Assembly: GCF_009811415.1 (NCBI RefSeq)
Contig: NZ_BLIG01000029.1
Coordinates: 1 to 64,000 of the forward strand
Origin: Alteromonas sp. KUL106
GTDB taxonomy: Bacteria > Pseudomonadota > Gammaproteobacteria > Enterobacterales > Alteromonadaceae
Length of the DNA stretch: 64,000 bases
Direction of reading: 5' to 3'
The position numbers and the translations under genes were made by a program. Positions 45,890 to 56,810 of the stretch are shown here, piece by piece; position 1 is the stretch's first letter; every line of letters starts with the position of its first letter. A model generated the notes under the pieces. The model saw only the letters and a program-made list of their open reading frames with translations. It ran no database searches and had not been told where the DNA came from.

Positions 45890-46914
45890 TATTGCCAGTC
45901 CAGAATAACTTTACCTGATTGTCCTGACCCCATGGTATCAAACCCTTTCTGAAAGTCATCAACAGAAAAGGTGTGAGTGATAATAGGCGACAAATCTAAG
46001 CCGCTTTGCAGCAGGCTTGCCATTTTGTACCAGGTTTCAAACATCTCACGACCGTAGATACCTTTTATCACTAAGCCTTTGAAAATAACTTGGTTCCAGT
46101 CGATAGCGACATCTTGTGGCGGAATACCTAGCATCGCTATTTTTCCACCGTGATTCATTTTGTTAAGCATGTCTCTGAAAGCAACCGGCACACCTGACAT
46201 CTCAAGGCCCACGTCGAAGCCTTCTGTCATGCCTAACTCTTTCATGACGTCTTTTAAATCTTCCTTACTAACGTCAACCGCACGGGTTGCACCCATTTTT
46301 TTAGCAAGTTCCAGACGGTATGGATTGATGTCGGTAACAACGACGTGACGCGCACCTACGTGCTTCGCTACCGCTGCTGCCATAATGCCAATTGGGCCCG
46401 CACCGGTGATTAGCACGTCTTCACCAACGAGATCGAAGCTCAGCGCGGTGTGAACCGCATTGCCAAACGGGTCGAAGATAGACGCAAGGTCGTCACTGAT
46501 ATTGTCAGGAATTTTAAATGCATTAAACGCAGGAATTACCAAGTACTCTGCGAATGCGCCCGGGCGGTTCACGCCTACACCTTCTGTGTTACGGCATAGG
46601 TGTACGCGGCCAGCACGACAGTTGCGGCAATGACCGCAAGTAATATGGCCTTCACCAGATACACGGTCACCAACCTTGAAGCCTTTTACTTCTTGGCCCA
46701 TACCCACAACTTCGCCCACGTATTCGTGACCTACAACCATAGGAACTGGAATGGTGTTTTGTGACCACTCGTCCCAGTTGTAAATGTGCATATCGGTACC
46801 GCATATCGCGGTTTTGCGAATTTTAATGAGTAGGTCGTTATGCCCTACTTCTGGCTTTGGCGTATCTTGAAGCCAAATGCCTTTTTCTGCTTTCGCTTTT
46901 ACTAGCGACTTCAT
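45889..46914 (-). CDS. tdh: L-threonine 3-dehydrogenase
   Basis: A 341-residue zinc-dependent medium-chain dehydrogenase converting L-threonine and NAD+ to 2-amino-3-ketobutyrate. Catalytic zinc ligands are in [15 protein letters not shown] (Cys38) and VGHEYVGEV (His63-Glu64). The structural zinc loop is [18 protein letters not shown]-binding motif [11 protein letters not shown] is near residue 170. Its start overlaps kbl by 4 bases. Confidence 0.95.
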   Translation of the reverse strand: MKSLVKAKAEKGIWLQDTPKPEVGHNDLLIKIRKTAICGTDMHIYNWDEWSQNTIPVPMVVGHEYVGEVVGMGQEVKGFKVGDRVSGEGHITCGHCRNCRAGRVHLCRNTEGVGVNRPGAFAEYLVIPAFNAFKIPDNISDDLASIFDPFGNAVHTALSFDLVGEDVLITGAGPIGIMAAAVAKHVGARHVVVTDINPYRLELAKKMGATRAVDVSKEDLKDVMKELGMTEGFDVGLEMSGVPVAFRDMLNKMNHGGKIAMLGIPPQDVAIDWNQVIFKGLVIKGIYGREMFETWYKMASLLQSGLDLSPIITHTFSVDDFQKGFDTMGSGQSGKVILDWQ

Positions 46915-48107
46915 GAGATAACTCCCATTTCACGGCCCACTTCAATGAACGCGTCAATGGCTTTATCAACGTGCTCAAGGCTGTGGCCTGCTGACATTTG
47001 CGTACGAATTCGGGCTTGGCCTTTTGGCACAACTGGGTAAGAGAAGCCGATAACATAAATGCCTTTTTCTAGAAGCTTATCGGCCATTTCGCTGGCTAGG
47101 CGTGCATCGCCAAGCATGACGGGGATGATAGCGTGATCTTTACCTGCAAGGGTAAAGCCCGCCTCTTCCATACGCTTGCGGAAATGATTGGCGTTTCGCC
47201 ATAAGTTAGCACGTAGCTCATCGCCGTCTTTCATCATTTCGAACACTTTTAGTGACGCTGAAACAATAGGTGGCGCAACAGAGTTAGAGAAAAGGTAAGG
47301 ACGCGAACGCTGACGCAGCCATTCTACGACTTCTTTTTTGCCCGACGTGTAACCGCCTGACGCGCCGCCAAGGGCTTTACCTAGGGTACCGGTGATTATA
47401 TCGACACGGCCCATTACGCCGCAATATTCATGGCTACCTTTACCGTTTTCACCAAGAAAGCCTGTTGCGTGGCAGTCATCAACCATTACCATGGCATCGT
47501 ATTTATCTGCCAGGTCGCAAATTGAGGCAAGGTCGGCAATAACACCGTCCATCGAGAATACGCCGTCAGTCGCAATAATTTTAAAGCGCGCGCCATCGGC
47601 ATTCGCCTGCTTTAACTGCTCTTCTAGCGCCGCCATGTCGTTATTGGCGTAGCGATAGCGCTTGGCTTTCGACAAACGCACACCGTCAATGATACTGGCG
47701 TGATTTAACGCGTCAGAGATAATGGCATCTTCTGGGCCAAGTAGGGTTTCAAACAAACCACCGTTGGCGTCGAAGCAAGACGGATAAAGAATGGTGTCTT
47801 CTGTACCTAAAAAGTCGCTAATAGACGCTTCCAGTTGCTTGTGAATGTCTTGTGTGCCGCAAATGAATCGTACAGATGCTACACCAAAACCATGGCTATC
47901 CAGGCCGTTTTTCGCCGCTTCGATCAGGCTTTCATTGTTTGCTAGACCAAGGTAGTTGTTAGCACAAAAGTTAATAACGTGCTCGCCACCAGCAACGCCT
48001 ATATCTGCTTGCTGTTGCGACGTGATAACACGTTCTTTCTTGTACAAACCATCTTCTTTCGTGGCTTCAATTTGCGATTGCAAATGAGAGATAAATGCCG
48101 CAGACAT
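46911..48107 (-). CDS. kbl: 2-amino-3-ketobutyrate CoA ligase
   Basis: A 398-residue PLP enzyme of the alpha-oxoamine synthase group that cleaves 2-amino-3-ketobutyrate with CoA to glycine and acetyl-CoA, completing threonine breakdown with Tdh. Key elements: [27 protein letters not shown] near residue 215, and the PLP lysine in [15 protein letters not shown] near 244. The ATG at 48107 ([10 protein letters not shown]) has a GGAG ribosome binding site; the frame runs back to 48140. First gene of kbl-tdh-glpE. Confidence 0.95.
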   Translation of the reverse strand: MSAAFISHLQSQIEATKEDGLYKKERVITSQQQADIGVAGGEHVINFCANNYLGLANNESLIEAAKNGLDSHGFGVASVRFICGTQDIHKQLEASISDFLGTEDTILYPSCFDANGGLFETLLGPEDAIISDALNHASIIDGVRLSKAKRYRYANNDMAALEEQLKQANADGARFKIIATDGVFSMDGVIADLASICDLADKYDAMVMVDDCHATGFLGENGKGSHEYCGVMGRVDIITGTLGKALGGASGGYTSGKKEVVEWLRQRSRPYLFSNSVAPPIVSASLKVFEMMKDGDELRANLWRNANHFRKRMEEAGFTLAGKDHAIIPVMLGDARLASEMADKLLEKGIYVIGFSYPVVPKGQARIRTQMSAGHSLEHVDKAIDAFIEVGREMGVIS

Positions 48108-48266
48108 GCCATTCTCCGAGTGTAGATATATAAAAGCCAATAGTGTAATGAAAGCAAGTTAAAGGGTACACACCCGTGCGGTGTATTTAATGGGTTTGTC
48201 GACTAAGTTTGTAAATTATTCAGCACACTTGGGGGGAATACGTGCGCGCAGCGGTGAAGTAAATCG

Positions 48267-50711
48267 CTAGGCGAAATCTTTCCAAAGGTTATATTCAACT
48301 TTGCTTTTCAGTACTTCCCAAATATCGGTCTCTGACACCGGCTTACTAATCAGGTAGCCCTGACCGATATCACAGTCAAAACGACACAATAATTCATACT
48401 GCTCGCTGGTTTCGATACCTTCTGCCACTACTTGCATTCCCATGTTACGAACCATGGATATCGTAGAGTGAACGATGTTTCTGTCGTCAGCACTGCTGGC
48501 TATGTTTGCCACAAATGAGCGGTCGATTTTAATGTAGTCGGCCGGCAGCGATTTCAAATAGCTAAGCGATGAGTAGCCCGTTCCAAAATCGTCAATTGCA
48601 AGCATACACCCCATGCCTTGGATGGTTTTCATAATGCTGGTTGCACGTTTGATGTCAGAAACGAGCACGGTTTCAGTCAGCTCTAAACAGACTTGGTTAG
48701 GGGCAATGTCATTCTGAATGATCTGCTGTTGTAAAAACTCAGGCAGCGTTGGGTCTAAAAACTGGCCAGCCGACAAATTAATAGCAATCTTGATATCTGA
48801 ATAACCGTTATTGTTGAATTCGCGAATAAGATAGGTGGAACGCGCGATCACCCAGTAATCTAATTCAAGCATAAACGAGGTATTCTCAAGCAATGGAATA
48901 AACTCTGCCGGTGAGATATGCCCTTTGGTTGGATGGCTCCAACGCAGTAGCGCTTCAAACCCCACTAACCTGCCACTATGCATTTCTATTTGAGGCTGCA
49001 GGGCTAGGCTGAACTGGTTGTCTCTCAGCGCTTCTCTTGCCTCAGACTCTAATTCCACTTTTTGCATAACTTTAAGGTTCATGGTGGCATCATAAACCCT
49101 AAACGCAGCGCCCTTTTTGGCTTTTGCTTCATACATGGCAATATCAGCATGACGTAATAGCTCCACCGGCGTTGCTCGAGCATGGCTGGTTATCGCAATA
49201 CCAATACTGATAGAGACGTAAAATGTCACCCCATCAACGATTATAGGCTCTTTGAATTCATCGATTATTTTTTGCGCTACATAACCGATATGGTTCTTAT
49301 TCTCAATATTTGACAACAGAATCACGAACTCATCGCCGCCGAATCGCGAGGCAATGTCAGATTCTCTGATAGGACGGGAGATGCGCATGGCAGCCGCTTT
49401 TAACAGCTTATCGCCTACGTCATGGCCATGGCTGTCGTTCACTTTTTTGAAGTCATCTAAGTCCATAAACATCAATGCCACTAGCCGCTCATCTCTGATA
49501 GAGCGAGCCAACTGCTTCTCTATTTGAAAGGTCAGCATGTTTCTATTGGGCAACCCTGTTAGCACATCGAACATCGCCATTTTTTCTAGTTTAGCGGTGT
49601 TTATTGCCATTTGACCGTCAAAACTCTCGAGTTGGCGAGCTAAATCGTTAGCGGCCTCTTCCACAACGTCAAGTTCATCAGTGAAATTGAAAACAGGTGA
49701 CGCACGGCGCTTGGCAGCACTGGTATAAAACTCACTAAATTTATGCTCGGCTAACATAGGTAAGCGCTCGCTTATACCTACAAGCCGAGTGCGATATTGA
49801 TTTAAGAACAGATAAAGAAGTGATGAAAAAACTAAGAAAAGCCCAATTGCACTTGAAATTACCACAAATTGATATTGTTCATTTTGACGCACGGTAGCAG
49901 ACACGTCTTGCACTATCAGCATATAGGGCCGATCGCCTGTAGCGTGTTCAAATGGCAGTAAACTTACGAGTAATTGTTTAGTTTCAAGCTCAACCTTGAT
50001 GCCTTTTATCACCAAGTCATCCAGTCGCCATTGCTCGGGCAACGCGTTAAAAAGCGACTGTAAATACTGGCGGTTTGCTGCAGAGACTTGGCTTGCAATG
50101 GTAAACCTTGCTGCATTATTTGGCGTTTCTTTGACTTGGACAATGGCGACCTTGTGCACATCTGTCGCGCGACTGAACAAGTACAATAATTCGCGCATTG
50201 ATGTTGAAACGACAATAATGGGTATAACGTCACCGTCTGCCATCACCGGTATTGAAATGTAGTGGGTACACACCGTGTCGCAGGCCAATAACGAGCGACT
50301 TTCAAACGTTACGCGTGTTGTGTTAACAAGGTTTTGAATGTCTGTATCGACGGGTCTACCCGGACTTCCTACTACGCCCTCTTCGTCGAATAATAACAGT
50401 GACTCTACTTGATAAGTTAATGTGAGGTACTCACTCAGATCACTCAACGACTGGTGTAATTCATTTATGTTTGTCGAGTAAGCATCATTTCTTCGACTGA
50501 TGATGTCGATAAGGGTGACCATACGCCCATGAAGTATATCTTCAAAAAGCTGAACGCGGCGATGGTTGCTTATTTGGCTTTCCCGCTGCTGAAGCAGCAC
50601 GCGCGCGTCAGACTCTTGGATCAAAACAGCCGAAATGACAATAGCAACGGTTAATACCATTGCCAACAAGATGAGGATGGTTTTGGTGGTAAACGATACC
50701 TGAACCTTCAT
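48267..50711 (-). CDS. membrane-bound GGDEF-EAL c-di-GMP enzyme
   Basis: An 814-residue protein from the ATG at 50711 (MKVQVSFTTK); the open frame continues upstream into the neighbouring gene and is not used. Two membrane segments (residues about 10-30 and 280-300) flank a periplasmic sensor domain. A HAMP-like linker leads to GGDEF (intact FGGDEFVILL near residue 480) and EAL (intact GFEALLRW near 600, DDFGTGYSSLSYL, YIKIDRSFV). Both catalytic signatures are complete. It starts 8 bases after the outer-membrane protein gene, making it the output of a three-gene operon. Confidence 0.87.
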   Translation of the reverse strand: MKVQVSFTTKTILILLAMVLTVAIVISAVLIQESDARVLLQQRESQISNHRRVQLFEDILHGRMVTLIDIISRRNDAYSTNINELHQSLSDLSEYLTLTYQVESLLLFDEEGVVGSPGRPVDTDIQNLVNTTRVTFESRSLLACDTVCTHYISIPVMADGDVIPIIVVSTSMRELLYLFSRATDVHKVAIVQVKETPNNAARFTIASQVSAANRQYLQSLFNALPEQWRLDDLVIKGIKVELETKQLLVSLLPFEHATGDRPYMLIVQDVSATVRQNEQYQFVVISSAIGLFLVFSSLLYLFLNQYRTRLVGISERLPMLAEHKFSEFYTSAAKRRASPVFNFTDELDVVEEAANDLARQLESFDGQMAINTAKLEKMAMFDVLTGLPNRNMLTFQIEKQLARSIRDERLVALMFMDLDDFKKVNDSHGHDVGDKLLKAAAMRISRPIRESDIASRFGGDEFVILLSNIENKNHIGYVAQKIIDEFKEPIIVDGVTFYVSISIGIAITSHARATPVELLRHADIAMYEAKAKKGAAFRVYDATMNLKVMQKVELESEAREALRDNQFSLALQPQIEMHSGRLVGFEALLRWSHPTKGHISPAEFIPLLENTSFMLELDYWVIARSTYLIREFNNNGYSDIKIAINLSAGQFLDPTLPEFLQQQIIQNDIAPNQVCLELTETVLVSDIKRATSIMKTIQGMGCMLAIDDFGTGYSSLSYLKSLPADYIKIDRSFVANIASSADDRNIVHSTISMVRNMGMQVVAEGIETSEQYELLCRFDCDIGQGYLISKPVSETDIWEVLKSKVEYNLWKDFA

Positions 50712-50719
50712 TTTTTCCC

Positions 50720-51895
50720 TTAAAACCAATACATCAACTGCAGAGACCACATTTCCCAGTGTTTGTCTGCATGAGATGCAACGTCCATATTTAATAGACT
50801 GACCACACGCGTTGCCCCCTCTACCCAATGATACTCGCCCTGAAGTCTCCACTTAGGTGCAATGTCCCAGCGCACACCAACTGTATAGGTATCTTGATAA
50901 CCAAAATACGCAGGTACTAGACCGCCTGACATCGCCTCAAGCTGTTTGCCGTCCCTGTCTGAGGTGTCATTGACATAAGTGTCGTAGCCAATAAGCCCGC
51001 TTACGTCGTTGTTGAACAAATATCTAAGTTGAACAAAACCACCTTCACCTGTACGTTTCGAAACGAAGTCGGGAAAGAACAATCCCTGGCTGTCTTGAAC
51101 TTCACGGATCAATTCAGCTGAAACTTCCCAATTCTCGGCGAAGTATTGGCCCGATAGCATAATTCGCTCAATGTTCGCGCCACCTGCAATACGGCTATCC
51201 TCTTCTGACGGTGTATACCTAAAGTCAGAATTCAGCCAGCTTGCTCCTAGCTTCCAAGTCATTGAAGCAGGCTGCCAAAACACACTGGCTTGATGCACAA
51301 AGTCCTGTTTAATTTTACCTTTTGCTTCATTCCCTAACAGGAAATCTCGCTGAGAGTCATTGATGTTCGAGCGTCCATAACTCCAGTTAAGTTCCCATAT
51401 ATTGTTTTCTCCAAAATGGGAAAAGCTCGTCTGAATACCGTTGCTGCCAAGCGCGACATCTCGAAAGCCGTCAAAATAGACCGATTGGGGAAGTACAGAG
51501 GTATAGCGTGTCTGCGGTACGTCTCGCGTTACCGAATAGAGCCAATGTCTATTTTTAAATCGCCCTGCATGAATTTGACCGCGCCATCCGCCGGGCAAAT
51601 CTGGCAATTTCCAATCTACAAATAAGTAATCTAGACGAGCCCCTTGCTCAAAACGGTTGCCACCATCTAAGTAGTTAATTTGCCCCGCAATCGATATGTT
51701 TTCAGCCAGTTGATAATAGCCATTGAGACCGATTTCGGTAAGCTCTCCCGTCACATCATCATTGTCAGTAATAAAGCGGCTTCCTTTCGACTGGGTAACC
51801 CCTTGGGAAACATAACCATGCCATGAAAAGTCGGAGGAGGAAGCAACAGTATTGAAGCTGGCTAACCACAACGCGTAAACAATATACTTTTTCAT
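50720..51895 (-). CDS. outer-membrane beta-barrel protein (porin-like)
   Basis: A 391-residue protein with a signal peptide (ending near TVASSSDF) and alternating amphipathic strands rich in Tyr, Trp and Gly. It ends in an aromatic residue, LQLMYWF, as outer-membrane proteins do. The SWHGYVSQGVTQS opening is common in this porin-like group of marine gammaproteobacteria. It starts where the upstream small binding protein stops (one-base overlap). The ligand is unknown; phosphate or another anion is a guess from that neighbour. Confidence 0.78.
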   Translation of the reverse strand: MKKYIVYALWLASFNTVASSSDFSWHGYVSQGVTQSKGSRFITDNDDVTGELTEIGLNGYYQLAENISIAGQINYLDGGNRFEQGARLDYLFVDWKLPDLPGGWRGQIHAGRFKNRHWLYSVTRDVPQTRYTSVLPQSVYFDGFRDVALGSNGIQTSFSHFGENNIWELNWSYGRSNINDSQRDFLLGNEAKGKIKQDFVHQASVFWQPASMTWKLGASWLNSDFRYTPSEEDSRIAGGANIERIMLSGQYFAENWEVSAELIREVQDSQGLFFPDFVSKRTGEGGFVQLRYLFNNDVSGLIGYDTYVNDTSDRDGKQLEAMSGGLVPAYFGYQDTYTVGVRWDIAPKWRLQGEYHWVEGATRVVSLLNMDVASHADKHWEMWSLQLMYWF

Positions 51896-52365
51896 TATAA
51901 ATTTACCTCTACGCGTCGTAGCTTCACGATATCATTGCGCTCGACATAGCCTATGGCACCCTCGGTATTTTCCAAAGCGTCTATTAACGCTTGATACGAC
52001 GTTACTCTCACCGGCGTCACTCCTTGACCTGAATAGGTGATTTGGTCCCATATACGAGACAGTTGATAAGGAAACATTTGAAGTATGTCGCGGCAAAACT
52101 GCTTGTGCAGTTCGTCTCTATCTTCAAGTACAAATACGGTGATCTTAGTGCCGTTGTTCCAATACTGACGCTGCCCTGTAAAAATCTGACGAAGCTCAGA
52201 CCGGCTTAACTCTGCTACCATCACACTTTCGTTCACCATGACGTATAGCTCTGAGGCGTTTACTTTAGGCACACTTATAACGAGCGCCGCCATGATAAGC
52301 AGCACCAATTTAAGCTTTTTTAAAGCAAGCACGTGAGTTAGCCACCGCAACGCTGGCTTTTTCAT
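51895..52365 (-). CDS. small phosphate-binding-protein-like (PstS family) protein
   Basis: A 156-residue secreted protein. After a hydrophobic leader (LVLLIMAALVISVPKVNA) comes YVMVNESVMVAELSRSELRQIFTGQRQYWNNGTKITVF, the typical start of the PBP-like domain of short PstS-family proteins. TEGAIGYVER near residue 140 is the conserved tail. It lacks the second lobe of a full PstS, so it probably does not feed an ABC transporter. Operon with the barrel protein and the GGDEF-EAL protein suggests a ligand-sensing role. Confidence 0.82.
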   Translation of the reverse strand: MKKPALRWLTHVLALKKLKLVLLIMAALVISVPKVNASELYVMVNESVMVAELSRSELRQIFTGQRQYWNNGTKITVFVLEDRDELHKQFCRDILQMFPYQLSRIWDQITYSGQGVTPVRVTSYQALIDALENTEGAIGYVERNDIVKLRRVEVNL

Positions 52366-52454
52366 TCAGAAACGACTCCCTGTTATAACGGAGGTACACT
52401 TTGCAAAGCTAAGTGTAGATAATAGCTGATTGTTTTACCTTACAACAAAGTAAA

Positions 52455-53480
52455 TCACTGGATAAATGGGGCGACTTTCTTCTGCACCATCTCCACTGTG
52501 ATTTTTTCCATTAACGCACTGCCTTTCGCACGGACTCCCCACGAAAGACGTTCCCACGATTTCCCCTTTTGCGCTTCAATGCATTCATCATAAACAGACA
52601 CCACTTTATCAAGGTCCAAATAAGGCCCTGTTCGACGAGGGTTTGAATGCGCATACAGCCCAATCACCGGCGTGCCTACGGTCGTGGCCATATGGGCCGG
52701 GCCTGTGTCAGGAGCAATAACAAGGTGAGCATGCTTTAACAACATAAGGAGTTGATGCAATGACGTTTGCCCAGTGAAGTCTTTAAGCGGATGTTTTACG
52801 TTAGCTTTGATTGCATCGGCTGTTTGCCGATCGAGTTTCCCCGGACCACCGCACAATATCACGTTGACTCCCGCCTCTTGGATATAATCAGCGATACTCG
52901 CGTATCGCTGCGGTAACCAATTTCTTTCTGCCTTACTCGCAGCAGGGGAAATAACCACATATTTTCCAAGTGCATTGGCTTGTTCTGCTCCCCAAGCTTC
53001 ATCTTCTGAACTGACTGGAATATTCCACGCCAGCGACTCACTTTCAGGAACGCCTAGTGCATCGGCAAAATCCATAAAACCTTTAAGTACATGGGCGTGT
53101 TTTGTTGCAGCAATACGCTTATTTGCAAATAACCAATGCAGTTCTTTGCTACGCGCCCAGTCAAACCCAATGCGTTGCTTCGCTTTAATTACGCGTGACG
53201 CCATATTTGCCCGCAGGGCCACCTGCATCATCAGGAGTGCGTCAAAGGTTTCATTTGCTACAGCAGCTTTTAACGATTCAACCGCAGCTTTGCCCTGTGA
53301 TTTATCAAAAATAATGAATCTGACATTGGGCATCAGCTTAACCAGCTGGTATTCCACTTTTCCTATGACCCATGTAATTTCAGCATCGTGCCACTGTGTT
53401 TGAATTCGAGTGACCATAGCCACGGCGTGACAAACATCACCTATGGCTGATAAGCGCATTAAACAAATCTTTTTACCCAC
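52455..53480 (-). CDS. glycosyltransferase family 9 (LPS heptosyltransferase-like)
   Basis: A 341-residue GT9 protein. It starts MGKKICLMRLSAIGDVCHAV, the usual ADP-heptose-transferase opening with the Asp in the first loop. The C-terminal donor domain has VVISPAASKAERNW, ILCGGPGKLDRQ and LVIAPDTGPAHMATTVGTPVIGLY (residues about 255-278), the family signature. It probably adds a heptose to the LPS inner core at the inner membrane. GTG start. It diverges from kdkA, also an inner-core enzyme. WaaC/WaaF/WaaQ cannot be separated by eye. Confidence 0.85.
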   Translation of the reverse strand: MGKKICLMRLSAIGDVCHAVAMVTRIQTQWHDAEITWVIGKVEYQLVKLMPNVRFIIFDKSQGKAAVESLKAAVANETFDALLMMQVALRANMASRVIKAKQRIGFDWARSKELHWLFANKRIAATKHAHVLKGFMDFADALGVPESESLAWNIPVSSEDEAWGAEQANALGKYVVISPAASKAERNWLPQRYASIADYIQEAGVNVILCGGPGKLDRQTADAIKANVKHPLKDFTGQTSLHQLLMLLKHAHLVIAPDTGPAHMATTVGTPVIGLYAHSNPRRTGPYLDLDKVVSVYDECIEAQKGKSWERLSWGVRAKGSALMEKITVEMVQKKVAPFIQ

Positions 53481-53552
53481 AGAAGCTCTCTCGTTGCTGA
53501 AAAACTAAAATAAATCATTAGAATGTGAAATTTACCATAAGTTGTGGGCAAC

Positions 53553-54278
53553 ATGGCGACAATACGACGAGACATCGGTGCTGGACACCACTTTATTTTC
53601 GACGACACGCTGATCAAGCAGCCCAACACAGATATGTTTAACCCCGAGTTCTGGCATGGGCAAAACAAGATTACAGGTCAAGCAAAAGGACGTGGTACCA
53701 CTTTCTTTATCGAGCACGAGCGCCAGCACTGGGTTTTGCGTCATTTCAAACGCGGTGGTCTAGTGGGAAGAATACTGAGCGATCAGTATGCCTTTCTTGG
53801 CGTTGAACGTTCACGCCCTTTCGAAGAGTTTAGATTGCTCACACATATGCGTGAAAAAGGTTTGTGTGTTCCTGTCCCCGTCGCAGCTCGCATTCACCGC
53901 AGGGGGCTCATATATCGCGGCGATCTCATCACGCTTAACATTCCTAACAGTCGGGATTTGCACCATTTACTTTCAAGCCAATCGCTATCGAAAGACGAAT
54001 GGCAAAAAGTAGGACACGCGCTCGCGGCGATGCACAACTGCCAAGTGTACCATCACGATGCCAACGTCCGAAATATTATGATTGACGATAGCAAACAGGT
54101 TTGGCTAATCGATTTTGATCGTTGTTGTAAAAAAGAGGGCGAAGGATGGAAACAAGGTAACATGGACCGTTTACTGCGTTCGTTACGCAAAGAAAAAGTA
54201 AAAAATACCGTTTTCCATTGGGAAGAAACGCATTGGGCATGGTGCATGGACGGATATAATGCGGTGATAGCGAAATAA
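53553..54278 (+). CDS. kdkA: 3-deoxy-D-manno-octulosonic acid kinase KdkA
   Basis: A 241-residue Kdo kinase-like protein of the small eukaryote-type kinase fold. GRGTTFFIEHERQHWVLRHFKRGG carries the ATP-site lysine/arginine region near residue 50. The catalytic loop is VYHHDANVRNIMI near 165 and the metal motif LIDFDRC near 183. It phosphorylates Kdo in lipid A-Kdo of bacteria having one Kdo. ATG at 53553 is preferred over GTG at 53544; neither has a strong ribosome binding site. Confidence 0.9.
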   Translation: MATIRRDIGAGHHFIFDDTLIKQPNTDMFNPEFWHGQNKITGQAKGRGTTFFIEHERQHWVLRHFKRGGLVGRILSDQYAFLGVERSRPFEEFRLLTHMREKGLCVPVPVAARIHRRGLIYRGDLITLNIPNSRDLHHLLSSQSLSKDEWQKVGHALAAMHNCQVYHHDANVRNIMIDDSKQVWLIDFDRCCKKEGEGWKQGNMDRLLRSLRKEKVKNTVFHWEETHWAWCMDGYNAVIAK

Positions 54279-54341
54279 TGCGTTCTTGTCAGGTAGTGTT
54301 GCCAGCAGCGCTAAACTTACGTGATTATTGTGTTACATTAA

Positions 54342-54875
<534 letters not shown>

Positions 54876-54901
54876 ACGCCTTAAACAAGCGCAGTACAAA
54901 C

Positions 54902-55711
54902 CTAACGCTGGCAGCGGGTACAGAAAAACGTATTGCGCTGCCCAATGACCTTGCTTTCTATCGCTTTTCCACACACTTCGCACGGCTCTCCCTTCCTTCC
55001 ATACACGTTTAAGTGCTGAGCAAAGTAGCCCGGTTTTCCATCGGTTTGCGCAAAGTCTCTTAAGGTGGTCCCACCTTGTTCAATGGCCTTGGCTAACACT
55101 TGTTTTATTCTTGCGGTGAGTGCTTTATAGCGCGCTTCACTTATGTTGCCCGCAGCTCTTCGGGGGTCTATGCCTGCTAAAAACAGCGCTTCGTTTGCAT
55201 AAATATTACCAACTCCCACCACAATAGCATTGTCCATGATAAAGTTTTTGACTGGGCCTTTTCGGTTGCGCGATAACGAAAACAATCGGGTATCATCAAA
55301 ATCGTCTGTAAGTGGCTCTGGGCCCAAATTGTCTAGCATGGCAAGTTGGGTATCAGGCGCTTGATATAACACAGCACCGAAGCGTCTAGGGTCATTTAAA
55401 CGCAAACATTTACCTGTGTTTAATACTATGTCGACATGATCATGTTTGATAACGGGTGTTGTTGCATCAATGACCCGTAATTTGCCCGACATACCTAAAT
55501 GTAAAACTAGCGTGCCTGTAGCCGTTTCAATGAGCAGGTATTTCGCTCGGCGACTAACGGATGTCACCGCTTGTCCTTCAACACTAAACACCTCATCAGG
55601 TATCGGCCAGCGCATTCTTCGCTCACGAACCACTACTTTTGTAATGGTGTTGCCAATAAGGTGGGGAGAAACGCCCATACGGCTTACTTCAACTTCTGGT
55701 AACTCAGGCAT
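54902..55711 (-). CDS. mutM: formamidopyrimidine-DNA glycosylase
   Basis: A 269-residue Fpg/MutM. The N-terminal catalytic PELPEVE (Pro2, Glu3) is intact after Met removal, and Lys in SRRAKYLL near residue 57 is present. The helix-two-turn-helix region lies around 130-200 ([16 protein letters not shown]). The C-terminal zinc finger has four cysteines (CEVCG and CTRCQR). It removes 8-oxoguanine. It lies one base after the downstream-encoded small protein's stop on the same strand. Confidence 0.95.
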   Translation of the reverse strand: MPELPEVEVSRMGVSPHLIGNTITKVVVRERRMRWPIPDEVFSVEGQAVTSVSRRAKYLLIETATGTLVLHLGMSGKLRVIDATTPVIKHDHVDIVLNTGKCLRLNDPRRFGAVLYQAPDTQLAMLDNLGPEPLTDDFDDTRLFSLSRNRKGPVKNFIMDNAIVVGVGNIYANEALFLAGIDPRRAAGNISEARYKALTARIKQVLAKAIEQGGTTLRDFAQTDGKPGYFAQHLNVYGRKGEPCEVCGKAIESKVIGQRNTFFCTRCQR

Positions 55712-56176
55712 TTATTTAATCCAGGGTAAAAGCTTATCAAGGTCGGTATTGGTTAATGTGTACCAGTTATTTTCAAATTTGATCACTGTTGATGTTGGAT
55801 CTGGGTAGATGGCATACAAAAGGCCATTAGCGTTACCAGCGAGCCATACAACGGTAATATACGGCTGAATTGCTAACACCGATTCTGGAATTTCAGTGGC
55901 AGGCGTTAATTCGGCGCGCTGCCAATGAGAGAACTGCACATCGGGCGTAATGGCTAGGTGTTGAACCTGTCCTTTTTGACGCCACTGCTGCCCCACTCGC
56001 TCTAAGCTGTTTCCATCGTGCTCAATTTTTAGCACATAAGTGTCTTCAGGCAATAATCGCCGTGTCTGCACGTTATTTTTTTGAGGACGGAGACTGTCTA
56101 AATTAAACAGCGCGATCATGATGAGCATAGCGATGATAACGACGTTATTCATTGCTCGCTGTGAAATTCTAGCCAC
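55712..56176 (-). CDS. hypothetical membrane-anchored protein next to mutM
   Basis: A 154-residue protein with one N-terminal membrane segment (MNNVVIIAMLIMIALFNL) and a periplasmic domain of beta character (TYVLKIEHDGNSLERVGQQW, YITVVWLAGNANGLLYAIYP, NWYTLTN). It ends immediately before mutM starts. The start is GTG. No function can be assigned; it is conserved in form with proteins beside mutM in related bacteria, as far as I recall. Confidence 0.7.
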   Translation of the reverse strand: MARISQRAMNNVVIIAMLIMIALFNLDSLRPQKNNVQTRRLLPEDTYVLKIEHDGNSLERVGQQWRQKGQVQHLAITPDVQFSHWQRAELTPATEIPESVLAIQPYITVVWLAGNANGLLYAIYPDPTSTVIKFENNWYTLTNTDLDKLLPWIK

Positions 56177-56360
56177 GCTTTACACCCATGAACATTAAAA
56201 GTAACCGATAGCCCAATATACTAATGCCTCATTGATACAGACGCTAATTCAATTCGAAAAAAGTCTGTATACCAATCCGCATAGATAGGGATCTGTCGTA
56301 TGCGCTAGGATGATCTGCTGCGATCTGTAAAGGGGATAATAATTGAGGGGTAAAACGCAA

Positions 56361-56384
56361 AAAACCCAGCAAAGGCTGGGTTTT
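56361..56384 (-). terminator. rho-independent terminator after rpmG
   Basis: Stem CCCAGC/GCTGGG flanked by complementary A4/T4, loop AAAG. On the minus strand it follows the L33 gene by about 22 bases. Confidence 0.82.
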
Positions 56385-56406
56385 CGTGGAGACAAAAGCA
56401 AGCTAA

Positions 56407-56562
56407 TTACTTGATTTTGGCCTCTTTGAACATAACGTGCTTACGCACAACGGGATCGTATTTTTTGATCTCCATCTTGCCAGGCATGTTACGCTTGTTT
56501 TTATCAGTGGTGTAGAAGAAACCTGTACCTGCTGAAGAAACTAGTTTAATTTTATCACGCAT
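56407..56562 (-). CDS. rpmG: 50S ribosomal protein L33
   Basis: A 51-residue L33, [14 protein letters not shown] to the end FKEAKIK, the usual length for a Cys-less gammaproteobacterial L33. It follows rpmB by 11 bases on the same strand, the standard rpmB-rpmG order. Component of the large subunit near the E site. Confidence 0.96.
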   Translation of the reverse strand: MRDKIKLVSSAGTGFFYTTDKNKRNMPGKMEIKKYDPVVRKHVMFKEAKIK

Positions 56563-56573
56563 TGTCGGCTTCC

Positions 56574-56810
56574 TTAGATTTTCTCACCACGGGCACGGAT
56601 GTCAGTTAGTACTGAATCAATACCTTTCTTATCGATGATACGCATGCCTTTAGCAGACAAACGTAGTTTTACAAAACGGCTTTCGCTCTCAACCCAAAAA
56701 CGGTGTGTTTGAAGGTTTGGTAAAAAGCGACGACGAGTCGCATTTCGTGCGTGTGAACGGTTATTACCAACCGTTGGACGCTTACCTGTTACTTGGCATA
56801 CTCTTGACAT
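56574..56810 (-). CDS. rpmB: 50S ribosomal protein L28
   Basis: A 78-residue L28 starting [16 protein letters not shown] at the ATG at 56810; the open frame to 56882 is not used. Key family segments [17 protein letters not shown] and [19 protein letters not shown] are present. Transcribed from the promoter at 56914-56942, about 100 bases upstream. Confidence 0.96.
   Translation of the reverse strand: MSRVCQVTGKRPTVGNNRSHARNATRRRFLPNLQTHRFWVESESRFVKLRLSAKGMRIIDKKGIDSVLTDIRARGEKI

Noticed and set aside
50712..50852. Long N-terminal extension of the GGDEF-EAL protein
   Set aside because: It overlaps the upstream barrel gene, has no ribosome binding site, and the ATG at 50711 begins a normal membrane-anchor sequence.
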